From contig NZ_LZKK01000235.1 of the NCBI RefSeq assembly GCF_001672815.1, positions 23,944 to 87,943 of the forward strand: 64,000 nt of DNA. The letters run 5' to 3'. Origin of the DNA: Mycobacterium sp. E796. Its GTDB lineage: Bacteria > Actinomycetota > Actinomycetes > Mycobacteriales > Mycobacteriaceae. Under the pieces are notes generated by a model. It made no database searches and was not told the origin of the DNA. It saw only the letters and a list, made by a program, of their open reading frames with translations. Shown in pieces: positions 1-8,181 of the stretch. A program made the translations under genes and the position numbers. Positions within the stretch are counted from its first letter, which is position 1. Every line of letters starts with the position of its first letter.

Positions 1-504
1 GCCCAGCGCGAAGGCGGGCGTCGGGACGGTGCGCCGATCGGTCGTGCTCAGCCCGGCGTACAGGAGCTTGAGGCCCGATTCGCCGTCGATGATGCAGTGG
101 TGGGTTTTCGTATAGATCGCGAACATGCCGTCGGGTACCCCATCGATCACCCAGCAGCGGAAGAGCGGCCGGTCGCGGTCGAGTTGGGGCTCGTGCAGGT
201 CGGCGACGAGCCGCAACAGATCCTCGTAGGAGGCTCGAGGGGGCAAGGACAAATGACCGACGTGATAGCGGGGATCCCAGCTCGTCACCTCCCGGAAATG
301 GGGCGCCCCGCGACCGAGCAGTTCCGGGACGTAGTTGAACGGGGGCACCGGCGTGCAGCCTCGGTAGGTATCCACGATTTCGCGCACGAGGCGCGCACGG
401 CCGGCCGGCTTCTTGAAGAGAAGCATCGCCCCGACATGCGTGGTCCCGGCCGGTGACTCGATCAACAGCCATGAAAGGTCAAGGGGCGGAATCGGTTTGG
501 TCAT
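1..504 (-). CDS. WS/DGAT-family acyltransferase, N-terminal part (cut by window edge)
   Basis: This is the N-terminal 168 residues of a wax ester synthase/diacylglycerol acyltransferase; the rest lies before position 1. The family joins acyl-CoA to diacylglycerol or long-chain alcohols to make storage lipids at the membrane. The protein opens MTKPIPPLDLSWLLIESP and carries the catalytic motif as HHCIIDG (HHxxxDG) near residue 137. The ATG at 504 has a strong ribosome site (GGAGG, six bases upstream). Mycobacteria carry many paralogs, so the individual substrate cannot be told. The family call is firm; only part of the gene is visible. Confidence 0.9.
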   Translation of the reverse strand, partial: MTKPIPPLDLSWLLIESPAGTTHVGAMLLFKKPAGRARLVREIVDTYRGCTPVPPFNYVPELLGRGAPHFREVTSWDPRYHVGHLSLPPRASYEDLLRLVADLHEPQLDRDRPLFRCWVIDGVPDGMFAIYTKTHHCIIDGESGLKLLYAGLSTTDRRTVPTPAFALG

Positions 505-607
505 GCCCTACCTCCTACCGGAAAACCTGGCACTCGGCCGGGCGCACAGGAGTCCGAACGTTACGGCGATGTTCCCTCCCCGTACCACGGGCTACCAGGG
601 CATTAGG

Positions 608-636
608 GCCCGTGATCGGCGCCGTTGGTCACGGGC
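608..636 (-). terminator. Hairpin downstream of the epimerase gene
   Basis: Perfect 8-bp inverted repeat (GCCCGTGA / TCACGGGC) with a 13-base loop, 20 bases past the stop of the epimerase gene at 656. No U-tract follows, which is usual for mycobacterial terminators. Confidence 0.5.
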
Positions 637-655
637 GTGCGCCCGCAACCCCGGG

Positions 656-1642
656 CTAATTGCCCGCGTTACGCAGGGCCTCGAACGTGTCGGCCATTGT
701 GTCGTGCGGGTCCCGATAAGTGATGCCGAGTTCTCGCTCGCTGGGCGAGTCGTCCGACGCCGGCATCTGCGTGTAGTACTGCATCCCCGCCGACGTGATG
801 GGTGTCTCGAAGGGCAGAAACCGGCCGGCGCGGTCCATGACCGCCCCGGCCACCCGCAGCGCGGCGTCCGGGATGGGAACCGCGACCATGGGGGTCCCGG
901 CGATCTGGCCGAGCATGGCCGCGAGCTCGGCCACCGGCACCCGATGTCCGCCCGCGGTGTAGCGGCGCGGCCCGCGCCCCGGCTCCAAGAGTGCGGCGTG
1001 CAGCGCGGCCAGATCGCGGACGTCGACAACCAACCACGCCGCGCTGCGTCCCGGGATCGCGTGCATCTGCACCGCGGCCTTGACGCCCTCGCCGGCCTCC
1101 CCGAACTGATTTCCGGCCGGGGGGCCGAGGACCATCCCGGGATAAGTGATGTTGACCGGCGCGCCCGCGTCCTGCAGGCCGCGCGCGTAGATCTCCACCT
1201 GCGCCTTGGACGTTCCGTACCCGTCCGCTCCACCGACGACCGGCAGGTCCGCCGTGAGTGTCTGTAGGCCTGGATGAAACAGCGCCGTGAAGCTCGACAC
1301 GTGAACGATCGGGTCCAACCCCAGCTCGACGGACTGGCCCAGGACGTTCTGCGCGCCCTGCATGTTCGTCGTCAGCATCTCTTGGGTCTGGCGCGGGTCG
1401 GTGGCGACCAGGGCGGCGCTGTGCACGACGGCGTCGCACCCGCGCAGCGCTTCCCGCACCGAGACGCGATCGGTGATGTCCCCGACGGCGTAGTCCGACA
1501 CGTCGACGCCCAACTTGGCGACGGACGTCTTCAGCCGGTCGGGATTTCGCACCAGGAAACGGATAGTGTGCCCGGCGTCCGCGATGGCCTTGGCGGTCCA
1601 ACCGCCGACGAAACCCGTGCCGCCCGTGACCAGAACATGCAT
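656..1642 (-). CDS. NAD-dependent epimerase/dehydratase family protein (extended SDR)
   Basis: About 328 residues with an N-terminal Rossmann fold: the protein begins MHVLVTGGTGFVGGW (TGxxGxxG dinucleotide site) and has the YxxxK catalytic pair in GYGTSKAQVE near residue 150. Members oxidise or reduce sugar-nucleotide or steroid-like hydroxyls; the substrate is not predictable here. An in-frame GTG at 1657 would add five residues, but the ATG at 1642 begins exactly at the first beta strand. The cutinase gene upstream stops at 1662, so the two are probably co-transcribed. Synteny suggests an Rv3725 ortholog. Confidence 0.82.
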   Translation of the reverse strand: MHVLVTGGTGFVGGWTAKAIADAGHTIRFLVRNPDRLKTSVAKLGVDVSDYAVGDITDRVSVREALRGCDAVVHSAALVATDPRQTQEMLTTNMQGAQNVLGQSVELGLDPIVHVSSFTALFHPGLQTLTADLPVVGGADGYGTSKAQVEIYARGLQDAGAPVNITYPGMVLGPPAGNQFGEAGEGVKAAVQMHAIPGRSAAWLVVDVRDLAALHAALLEPGRGPRRYTAGGHRVPVAELAAMLGQIAGTPMVAVPIPDAALRVAGAVMDRAGRFLPFETPITSAGMQYYTQMPASDDSPSERELGITYRDPHDTMADTFEALRNAGN

Positions 1643-1661
1643 GCTGCGATTCTGCACGGGG

Positions 1662-2345
1662 CTACAGGTGACTCGCGGCGTAGGTGGCCGCTTGGCCCGT
1701 CATCCCGTTCACCGAATACGACACATGCGCGAAGGCGTCGTTGCCGTCGCCGCAGATCCCGTCGCCCGGCGCGCACAGCTCCAGGGTCTTGGGCTGATAC
1801 AGCGGGCCGATAGCGATCACCGGCGCGCCGTACTTTTGCAGCCACGGACCCGACGGTGTCCCGAACAGCGTGACGGCGGCGACATGGTTGGCGACCTCCG
1901 GCGGCATGGGCTTGGGCACCGCCGACGCCGGTACGCCCGGCGGTACGGCCGCCGACGTGACGAAACCGGCCACCGCGGCGCCCTGGGAGTAGCCGCCGAG
2001 GACCTCGCGGGTCTTCGGGCAGTTCGCCGCCATCGACTCAATATGCGAACCCGCGTCACGGATGCCGTCGATGACGGTCAGCGGAAAGTCGCTGTTCCCG
2101 AAATCAGTGCTGGCGGGGTAGTTCACCGGATACACCCCGAGCGTCCGGCCGCCGATCTGCCCGCGCAACGCGTCGACGAATGACCCGCCGACGCCGCCGA
2201 CGCCGGGCGGTTCGCCGGAACCGCGGGCGAAAACCACCTCGACGTCGGGACACGGGTCGGCGGACGCGCCGGGCGCGGGAGCGCCCAACAGTGCGAAGGC
2301 GGCCGACGCGGCCGCGACTCCCATGGATGTCGTCAATCGGCGCAT
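1662..2345 (-). CDS. cut5: Secreted cutinase-family esterase (Cut5-like), intact
   Basis: About 227 residues. A signal peptide ends at ASA before DPCPDVEVVF. The serine hydrolase site is GGYSQGA (GxSxG); the Asp (CAPGDGICG) and His (FAHVSY) of the catalytic triad follow in the usual order, with paired cysteines. Mycobacterial cutinase-like proteins hydrolyse short acyl esters or phospholipids outside the cell. M. tuberculosis has this gene split into Rv3724A/Rv3724B; here the frame is uninterrupted. The ATG at 2345 has a GAAGG site upstream; an in-frame ATG at 2363 is possible and would add six residues. It is followed at once by the epimerase gene. Confidence 0.9.
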   Translation of the reverse strand: MRRLTTSMGVAAASAAFALLGAPAPGASADPCPDVEVVFARGSGEPPGVGGVGGSFVDALRGQIGGRTLGVYPVNYPASTDFGNSDFPLTVIDGIRDAGSHIESMAANCPKTREVLGGYSQGAAVAGFVTSAAVPPGVPASAVPKPMPPEVANHVAAVTLFGTPSGPWLQKYGAPVIAIGPLYQPKTLELCAPGDGICGDGNDAFAHVSYSVNGMTGQAATYAASHL

Positions 2346-2428
2346 GTTCGTAGACCTTCGCATTGTCGGTGTCTCTTGCCTCTTATTCGACGCCAGCTTC
2401 GCTCTGGATTGCCACCCGGCGCGAATTA

Positions 2429-2468
2429 ACCCAGCGGGCCGCCCATCCCGTCGGCAGACCCGCTGGGT
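2429..2468 (-). terminator. Hairpin downstream of the CsbD-like gene
   Basis: Perfect 10-bp inverted repeat (ACCCAGCGGG / CCCGCTGGGT) with a 20-base loop, 11 bases after the CsbD-like stop at 2480. It separates that gene from the cutinase gene. Confidence 0.55.
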
Positions 2469-2479
2469 CGAAGGACGAA

Positions 2480-2653
2480 CTACTTCTTGAAGGCGTCCTT
2501 CACCTTCTCGCCGGCGTCCTTCAGGCTGGACTTCGCCTGATCGGCCCGGCCTTCGTTTTTGGTGTCGTGATCTCCGGTGGCCTTGCCGATGGCTTCCTTG
2601 GCCCGGCCGCCGAGATCTTCGATCTTGTTCTTCGCCTTGTCTGTTCCACTCAT
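2480..2653 (-). CDS. CsbD-like general stress protein
   Basis: A 57-residue, very hydrophilic, Lys/Asp/Glu-rich protein beginning MSGTDKAKNKIEDLGGRAKE, with the GKATGD centre typical of the CsbD family. CsbD-type proteins are induced by general stress in many bacteria; the molecular role is unknown. The gene is free-standing with its own hairpin terminator downstream, and diverges from the small membrane-protein gene at 2711. No clear Shine-Dalgarno is seen before the ATG. Confidence 0.85.
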   Translation of the reverse strand: MSGTDKAKNKIEDLGGRAKEAIGKATGDHDTKNEGRADQAKSSLKDAGEKVKDAFKK

Positions 2654-2710
2654 GTGCTGGTGACTACCCAGCGGTGGGCGATATTGAAACCGCAGGTCGC
2701 CGCGCCTGTC

Positions 2711-2875
2711 ATGATGGACATCGTGGGCACCGCGGTGGTGGTGGCGATCGTGGCCGTGCTGATGTTGTTGGGCATCGGCATGGTGGTCAACCAGCTGTTT
2801 CGGCTCAGGAAGTGGTTGAACGCCCCGCCCCCCGACCAACCGCCCGGCGACCAGGCCCCCCGACCCCCGGAATGA
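2711..2875 (+). CDS. Small single-pass membrane protein
   Basis: 54 residues from the ATG at 2711 (53 from the ATG at 2714): an N-terminal hydrophobic helix (DIVGTAVVVAIVAVLMLLG), then a basic stretch (RLRKW) and a proline-rich tail. The topology suggests the tail is cytoplasmic. It is not a recognised family. The frame stays open upstream to 2363, but that part overlaps the CsbD gene antisense and has no protein-like character. The ribosome site is weak, so existence is likely but unproven. Confidence 0.5.
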   Translation: MMDIVGTAVVVAIVAVLMLLGIGMVVNQLFRLRKWLNAPPPDQPPGDQAPRPPE

Positions 2876-2914
2876 GCTGTGTTCAGCGCGTTTGCCGGCT
2901 GATAGCTTGATGCC

Positions 2915-4210
2915 GTGATGGCATCGCGCAGGGGATCGACCCTGCTGGTGACCGACGACGGGTTGCCGCGCGGTGTGTCCGGCGCCGCCGACCCCCATTT
3001 CGCCAATGTCATCGGGATCTTCGCCCGGCTGTTCTTCGGTCGCCGTTTCGGCGGCGGGGCGCTGGCCGTCTACATCGACGGTGTGCCCGTCGTCGACGTC
3101 TGGACGGGGTGGTCGGACCGGGCGGGCACCGAACACTGGACCGCCGACACGGGCGCGATGGTGTTCTCGGCGACCAAGGGCGTCGCGTCGACCGTGATCC
3201 ACCGGCTGGCCGACCGCGGCCTGTTGTCCTATGACGACCCGGTCGCCGAGTACTGGCCCGAATTCGCGGCCAACGGCAAGGCCGACATCACGGTCCGCGA
3301 CGTGCTGCGACATCGGTCCGGGTTGTCGCACCTGCGGGGCGTCACCAAGACCGAGCTGATGGACCACGCGCTCATGGAGGAGCGCCTGGCCGCCGCGCCG
3401 GTGGATCATCTGCGCGGCGTGCAGGCGTACCACGCCCTGACCTACGGGTGGCTGCTCTCCGGGCTGGCGCGGGCGGTGACGGGAAAGGGCATGCGGGAGC
3501 TGATCCGCCAGGAGATCGCGCGCCCGCTCAACACCGACGGCCTGCACCTCGGCCGCCCGCCCGAGGGCGCGCCGACGAAGCCGGCCCAGATCCTGATTCC
3601 GCAGGGGCGGCTGCGCGCCCCGGTGTTCAATTTCATCGCGCCGAAACTGGCGGGCCTGCCGTTCTCCGGTGCGCTGGGGGCGATGTATTTTCCCGGCGTC
3701 ATTTCCCTCATCAAGGGGGACACCGCGTTCCTGGACGGCGAGGTGCCGGCGGCCAACGGCGTGGTGACCGGCCGCGGTCTGGCCAAGATGTACGCCGCGC
3801 TGGCCAACGACGGCCGGATCGACGGCAAGAAATATCTGTCCGAGGAGTTGGCGCGTGGCCTGGCGGGGCAGCCGCAACGCAAGTGGCCCGACGCAAACAT
3901 GGTGGTGCCCATGCCATTTCACCTGGGCTACCACGAGTCGCCGGTGCCCGGGCTGCTCAAGGGTTTCGGTCACGTCGGTCTGGGCGGGACCCTCGGCTGG
4001 GCCGACCCCGAATCCGGCAGCGCCTTCGCGTTCGTGCACAACCGGCTGCTCACGCCGTTGCTCTTCGACATGGGTTCCTTTGCGGGACTGGCCAGTCCGC
4101 TGCGCAACGCCGTCGAGGCCGCGCGCCATCAGGGCCCGCTCGAGGTGCCGCGGCTCGGCGCGGCCTACAAGTCCGACCGTCGTCGGGCGGCGGTGGCGTC
4201 CGGCGGTTAG
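2915..4210 (+). CDS. Serine beta-lactamase-fold hydrolase/esterase (LipL/LipE-like)
   Basis: 431 residues with the class C beta-lactamase/esterase fold. The nucleophile motif SxxK is seen as S85-A-T-K88 (MVFSATKG), and the second catalytic motif is in the YHALTYGWLLSGL region. Mycobacterial relatives act as esterases and weak beta-lactamases on short acyl esters. There is no export signal, so it is probably cytosolic. It starts GTG-ATG (2915/2918); either codon may be used. It converges on the DapB-like gene at 4227, 16 bases away. Confidence 0.87.
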   Translation: MMASRRGSTLLVTDDGLPRGVSGAADPHFANVIGIFARLFFGRRFGGGALAVYIDGVPVVDVWTGWSDRAGTEHWTADTGAMVFSATKGVASTVIHRLADRGLLSYDDPVAEYWPEFAANGKADITVRDVLRHRSGLSHLRGVTKTELMDHALMEERLAAAPVDHLRGVQAYHALTYGWLLSGLARAVTGKGMRELIRQEIARPLNTDGLHLGRPPEGAPTKPAQILIPQGRLRAPVFNFIAPKLAGLPFSGALGAMYFPGVISLIKGDTAFLDGEVPAANGVVTGRGLAKMYAALANDGRIDGKKYLSEELARGLAGQPQRKWPDANMVVPMPFHLGYHESPVPGLLKGFGHVGLGGTLGWADPESGSAFAFVHNRLLTPLLFDMGSFAGLASPLRNAVEAARHQGPLEVPRLGAAYKSDRRRAAVASGG

Positions 4211-4226
4211 CCGGCTGTTCGCCCAG

Positions 4227-5282
4227 TCACACCTTGGCGAAGCCTCTGGGAAGCGTGAGCGGCAGATCCGTGTATGTGACGATGCCCGGCGGGGCGGCGA
4301 CGACCGCCGGAATCGCGTTGATGGCGGGCAGTGCCGTCATGATGTGACCGAGCGCCATGAAGTCGGCGATGGTCTCGGCCTGGAAGTACGGGGGCGGCAG
4401 GAAGCCGACTTTGGTTGTCACCGTTGGCTGCCCATCGATTTGGATGACCCAGCCGTCCTGGTCGATCTTCCAGTCGGGCTCGAGCGTCTGTCCCTTGCGC
4501 CACCTCACGTTGAGGTCGATCAACGTCTTGTCGCCGACGACGCCCTGCCAACTGATGTAGACGCCCGCGACGCATCCCGCTGGGATCGTCCACGACGCCA
4601 TCTCGAGATCGGCTGTGGTCTGGGCGAATTCGGCCACGCAACGCACCTCGTCGAGCTCGACGCCGAGCGCATCGGCCACCAGGCGCACGGCCTCGCCGAA
4701 GATCGCCGTACCCTTGCGGGCCATGTCCGCCAGCTCGGGGTGGTCGATCGGCTGACCGAAGCCCACCGGCCTCTCGGTGTCCGGCGAGTCGTAGAACGTG
4801 GTGTCGGCCGCCTCGATGACGGACACCTTGTCGATCCGGTTGCACACCATCGCCGAGACGATGGCCAGCAGCTCGGCGAAGCCCGGGCTGACCCCGGAGC
4901 CGAACATCGTCGAGCCGCCCTTCTGACAGGCGTCGATGATCCGGTCGCGACCCTCGCCGAGGTTCGCCCCGGTGATGAACGACGCCGTCGTCACCACGTT
5001 GACGCCCGCCGACAGGATGTGGACCAGCTCGTCGACGCTGATCCACATGGGGTTGTAGACGACGCAGTCGGGCTTCAGGGCAAGCAGCGCATCGACGTCG
5101 TCGGTGGCGGCGACGCCCAGCGGTGCGATGCCGACGAGTTCGCCGGCGTCGCGGCCGACCTTGTCCGGTGACCAGGCGTAGCAACCCACCAGTTCGAGGT
5201 TGGGATTGTCGGCGATCGACTGCAGCGAGCTCTTGCCGACGTTTCCGGTGTTCCACTGAACGACCCGATAGTTGTTTGGCAC
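4227..5282 (-). CDS. DapB-like NAD(P)-dependent dehydrogenase of unknown substrate
   Basis: 351 residues. The N-terminal Rossmann domain begins VVQWNTGNVGKSSLQSI (modified GxGxxG), followed by segments resembling the dihydrodipicolinate reductase N-terminal fold. It is longer than true DapB (about 250 residues) and lacks the DapB lysine-pathway context. It resembles the mycobacterial DapB-N group related to 2,4-diaminopentanoate dehydrogenase. The substrate is unknown. The gene stands just downstream of the 378-residue unknown gene on the same strand (37 bases). Confidence 0.75.
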   Translation of the reverse strand: MPNNYRVVQWNTGNVGKSSLQSIADNPNLELVGCYAWSPDKVGRDAGELVGIAPLGVAATDDVDALLALKPDCVVYNPMWISVDELVHILSAGVNVVTTASFITGANLGEGRDRIIDACQKGGSTMFGSGVSPGFAELLAIVSAMVCNRIDKVSVIEAADTTFYDSPDTERPVGFGQPIDHPELADMARKGTAIFGEAVRLVADALGVELDEVRCVAEFAQTTADLEMASWTIPAGCVAGVYISWQGVVGDKTLIDLNVRWRKGQTLEPDWKIDQDGWVIQIDGQPTVTTKVGFLPPPYFQAETIADFMALGHIMTALPAINAIPAVVAAPPGIVTYTDLPLTLPRGFAKV

Positions 5283-5319
5283 TCGCTCAGCATAGGGAGT
5301 CGGGTGGCCGCCGAGAAGG

Positions 5320-6456
5320 TCAGTAGTCGGATTCGCCGGCCAGGATCTCCGCCAGGAAGGCGTCGTGCGGCGGCCGGTCCAGCCGCGCCCTCGCCCACCG
5401 GCGAACCCGCTCCCGGGTTTCGCGGGCCTCCGGCGGCTCGGCGCCGACGATCACCGCCGTCGCCGACCAATCGTGGTCCCAGGCCGCCGCTTCCGTCACC
5501 GGGAGTTGCCGGCCGTCGACCAGTGGAAGGATCGCGCCGCCGTGGGCATCCAGCGCGCCGCTGCCGCTGACGTCCCCGGATCGCAGTTGCACCGCGACGC
5601 CGGTGGCCGGGTCGGGCCCGATGACGGCCGTCCGCACGACGGCGACCACCGCAGCGTCGGCCATCTGGACGGTCCAGTCGACCGTGTCCTCGCCCGCGTC
5701 GAAGATGCCGGTCGGAACCGCGCCCCAGCCGATGGACGCGACACCCCGCGCGATCGGGACGGCGCCGCGCGGAGCCGCGTCCGCGCCGGCGGCCAGCGCA
5801 TAGTCGTCGCGGTGCCCGCTCGCCGCGTCGAGCTTCACGCCCGGATCGTCGAGCGCCTCATACAGTTCCGGCCAGCCGTCGTCGTCCACGCCGACCTCTT
5901 CGGCGAGCCCGGCGCCGGCGCGCACCAAATCGCCTATCCGCGGATCGCCGCCGCGCAGGTGCGCGGTCAGGGCGGCGGCGTGCGGTGCCAGCAGCCCCAC
6001 CACGTCGGAATCCAGGGTGTCGTCCGTGAAGAAGCCCTGCGCCCCTGAGGTCAGCAGCGCGACCTCGACGTCGAGCAGCGCGCGATCGAGGCCGGCGATG
6101 CCGTCGACGCGGCTGGCCGGCCACCACCGCCGCAGCCAATGCCCGATCGCGAGCCGCCGCAGCGGATCGACCGAGCCGGGCACGATGTCGACCCCGGCGA
6201 GCTCGATGGTGTGCGGCTCGTCGGACGCGTGAGCGAGCGCGGACACGGTCGCGACGTGCCCAGCTTCGCCCAGGATGCGCCAAAGCCAGTCGGCGCGTGC
6301 CAAATCGGTGAAGGTGATCCGGGCCGACTCGTCGTCGGGTGGGTCGTCGATCGTCCACGACAGCACACCACCGCTGACCTCCAGCACCGCGGCCAGCGGC
6401 GAATCCGCGGTGGCGGGGCCGGTGCTCCACAGCCCGGAGTCGGCGACCAGTCTCAT
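5320..6456 (-). CDS. Unknown protein, second gene of a coupled pair near the CHAT protease
   Basis: 378 residues from the ATG at 6456; I do not recognise the family. The N-terminal third looks like a beta-rich acidic domain (AVLEVSGGVLSWTIDDPPDD) and the C-terminal end is arginine-rich (RERVRRWARARLDRP). No signal peptide or membrane segment is seen. Its start overlaps the stop of the upstream 441-residue gene by four bases (ATGA), so both proteins are probably made together and may bind each other. The open frame continues upstream to 7056, but that part is antisense-like, low-complexity translation inside the neighbour. Confidence 0.7.
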   Translation of the reverse strand: MRLVADSGLWSTGPATADSPLAAVLEVSGGVLSWTIDDPPDDESARITFTDLARADWLWRILGEAGHVATVSALAHASDEPHTIELAGVDIVPGSVDPLRRLAIGHWLRRWWPASRVDGIAGLDRALLDVEVALLTSGAQGFFTDDTLDSDVVGLLAPHAAALTAHLRGGDPRIGDLVRAGAGLAEEVGVDDDGWPELYEALDDPGVKLDAASGHRDDYALAAGADAAPRGAVPIARGVASIGWGAVPTGIFDAGEDTVDWTVQMADAAVVAVVRTAVIGPDPATGVAVQLRSGDVSGSGALDAHGGAILPLVDGRQLPVTEAAAWDHDWSATAVIVGAEPPEARETRERVRRWARARLDRPPHDAFLAEILAGESDY

Positions 6457-7778
6457 CCGGCGACCTGCAATTCCAGCATCGCCTTGATGCGTTGCCGGTG
6501 GTCCAGGCTCACCGACCGCGCGACGCCCTCCAGCAGTGACCGCACCTCGTCGACGTCGTCGCACGGCTCCTGCCAGACGTCGCGCCCGTGCAGCCGCGCC
6601 CACAGTCGGCTCAGGTAGGGCTGGGCGTAGGCGGCGAGGTCGTCGACCACCTGCCGTTGGCGCGGATGGATCGGGCCGCCCTCGGCGAGGTAGCGCCGGG
6701 CGTGTAGCACGTAGGCCTCCTTGCGCAGCCGGGCCTGGATCTGGGCCGCCAGCGCGTAGCGGCTGGAGACCGAGGGGTCCAGCGGCGCGAGCTCGACGGC
6801 GATCTCGATGCCGGCCACCAGGGTCGCCTGCTTGTCCTCGGACAGCAGCCCCCAGGGCGCCGCGGCCCGGTCGACCTCCTCCTCGCACAGCAGCGGGATG
6901 TCGGGCAGCGCGTCGCGGTCCAGCGCTCGCCGCAGCGTCGCGCGCACCCGGTCCACCACGGTGCGGTCCAGCGGGCGATCGCTGTCGGAGCCGCCCGCGA
7001 TCGGTGGTTGCCGTTGTGGCTGAACCGAACTCAAGCCCAGCCCGACGATCGACCACGGCAGCTCGGCCGCCTCGACCCGGGCCAGGGCCCCCAGGTTGTA
7101 CGGTGTGGCGTCGGCGATCACGGCCGACCAGACCCGCTGCCGGGCCGCCGCCGCGCGGTGGCTGTCGGCCGGCCCCAGCACCGTGCCCAGCTCGGCAAAA
7201 AACGGAGCGGCGGCCGTCGCCGCTTCCAGGGCCCGCACGTCGCGCCAGCTGCGGTCGAGTTGAGCGGCCAGCCCGGCCACCACATCCGGGGCCGCCACGT
7301 ATTGGTGCAACACCTCGATCGCGGTGCGGTCGCGGCCCTGGTGAATGTCGTTGAGCACGGCGGCTGCCGTCTCGCTATCCTGCGGCGCCGGTGGGCCTTT
7401 CGTCACGGCGAGCTCGAAGCACACCGGGAAGTACAATTCCTGGGCGTTGCCGGTGCGGATGCGCTGCCTGCGGCGCTCGAGCTTCAGAGTATCGAACCAC
7501 GCTGCGGCGGAACGTAATTCGCGCGCGCTGCCGACGATGAGCTCGTGCATGGCCGCTGCGGTTTCCGGTGCGACGACGGGGGCCGAATACTGCGGGTTGG
7601 AGCGCAGCCGGAGCACCAGAGGGTCGATGATGCGCTTGACGGTCCGGCTCAAGGGGCCGCCGTCGTCGCTGCTGAGCACCTCGACGCCGGGGCCGATCGC
7701 GCGCCACGCGGCCTCGATCACCGAGCGGCGTGGGTGGCCCGCGGCGACGACCGTCGCAACCTGCGAATCCGCGCTCAT
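6453..7778 (-). CDS. Unknown, mostly helical protein, first gene of a coupled pair
   Basis: 441 residues beginning MSADSQVATVVAAGHPRRSV; no family recognised. It is rich in Ala/Arg/Leu helices, has no export signal or membrane segment, and includes a possibly conserved LPWSIVGLGLSSVQP segment. It overlaps the next gene by four bases (ATGA). The upstream sequence has a TATCCT -10 box six bases before the ATG, which predicts a leaderless mRNA. It lies in the same accessory block and on the same strand as the TPR-CHAT pair, so a shared system is plausible, but no motif proves it. Confidence 0.72.
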   Translation of the reverse strand: MSADSQVATVVAAGHPRRSVIEAAWRAIGPGVEVLSSDDGGPLSRTVKRIIDPLVLRLRSNPQYSAPVVAPETAAAMHELIVGSARELRSAAAWFDTLKLERRRQRIRTGNAQELYFPVCFELAVTKGPPAPQDSETAAAVLNDIHQGRDRTAIEVLHQYVAAPDVVAGLAAQLDRSWRDVRALEAATAAAPFFAELGTVLGPADSHRAAAARQRVWSAVIADATPYNLGALARVEAAELPWSIVGLGLSSVQPQRQPPIAGGSDSDRPLDRTVVDRVRATLRRALDRDALPDIPLLCEEEVDRAAAPWGLLSEDKQATLVAGIEIAVELAPLDPSVSSRYALAAQIQARLRKEAYVLHARRYLAEGGPIHPRQRQVVDDLAAYAQPYLSRLWARLHGRDVWQEPCDDVDEVRSLLEGVARSVSLDHRQRIKAMLELQVAG

Positions 7779-7784
7779 TCCGAC

Positions 7785-7790
7785 AGGATA
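7785..7790 (-). promoter_or_regulatory. Predicted -10 box for a leaderless transcript of the 441-residue gene
   Basis: TATCCT (TANNNT) lies exactly six bases upstream of the ATG at 7778. In mycobacteria this spacing puts the transcription start on the A of the start codon. No Shine-Dalgarno is present, in agreement. Confidence 0.45.
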
Positions 7791-7861
7791 GGGGCTCTCC
7801 GAAAATATCCGTAGCCGAAAAGTTGGGTTCGGTAGCCGTTTGGGCGTTCCAACCTGGTGGC

Positions 7862-8176
7862 ATGAGGAAGCTGATCATGCTGCTGTCGGGCGTCGTCCGG
7901 ATCCCGTTCGCGCCGCGCCGCAACACCGCGGCGCCCACCGTCGGAGTCGGCACCGTGCGCACCGTCGGCGACGGGCGCCAGGTTTTCATCGAAGTGGTGG
8001 CCGTGTCCGGCGAGACCTTCATCGGGAAACTTGCCCGCTGTGACGGCGATGCCGACGTGTCGATGCTGCGCCCCGGCCTGGTCGTCCTGGTGGCGTTCGA
8101 TCCCGCTGCCCGCGAGGAGCTTTCGCTGCCCGACGATGTGGTGGCCGTCAACGCGTCCTGGCTGGCGTCGATCTGA
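7862..8176 (+). CDS. Small conserved-looking protein of unknown function
   Basis: 104 residues (MRKLIMLLSGVVRIPFAPRR...), the only plus-strand gene inside the accessory block. It diverges from the 441-residue gene and converges on the CHAT gene, stopping five bases before the CHAT stop. The composition looks like a compact beta-rich domain (TVGVGTVRTVGDGRQVFIEV) in which a small barrel is possible. The N-terminus is weakly hydrophobic but not a convincing signal peptide. Family unknown; coding is likely because the frame is well used across its length. Confidence 0.6.
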   Translation: MRKLIMLLSGVVRIPFAPRRNTAAPTVGVGTVRTVGDGRQVFIEVVAVSGETFIGKLARCDGDADVSMLRPGLVVLVAFDPAAREELSLPDDVVAVNASWLASI

Positions 8177-8181
8177 GTGCG

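Noticed and set aside
2480..4129. 549-residue minus-strand open frame ending with the CsbD-like protein
   Set aside because: Only its last 57 codons are protein-like; the rest is the antisense of the beta-lactamase-fold gene, kept open by high GC at third positions.
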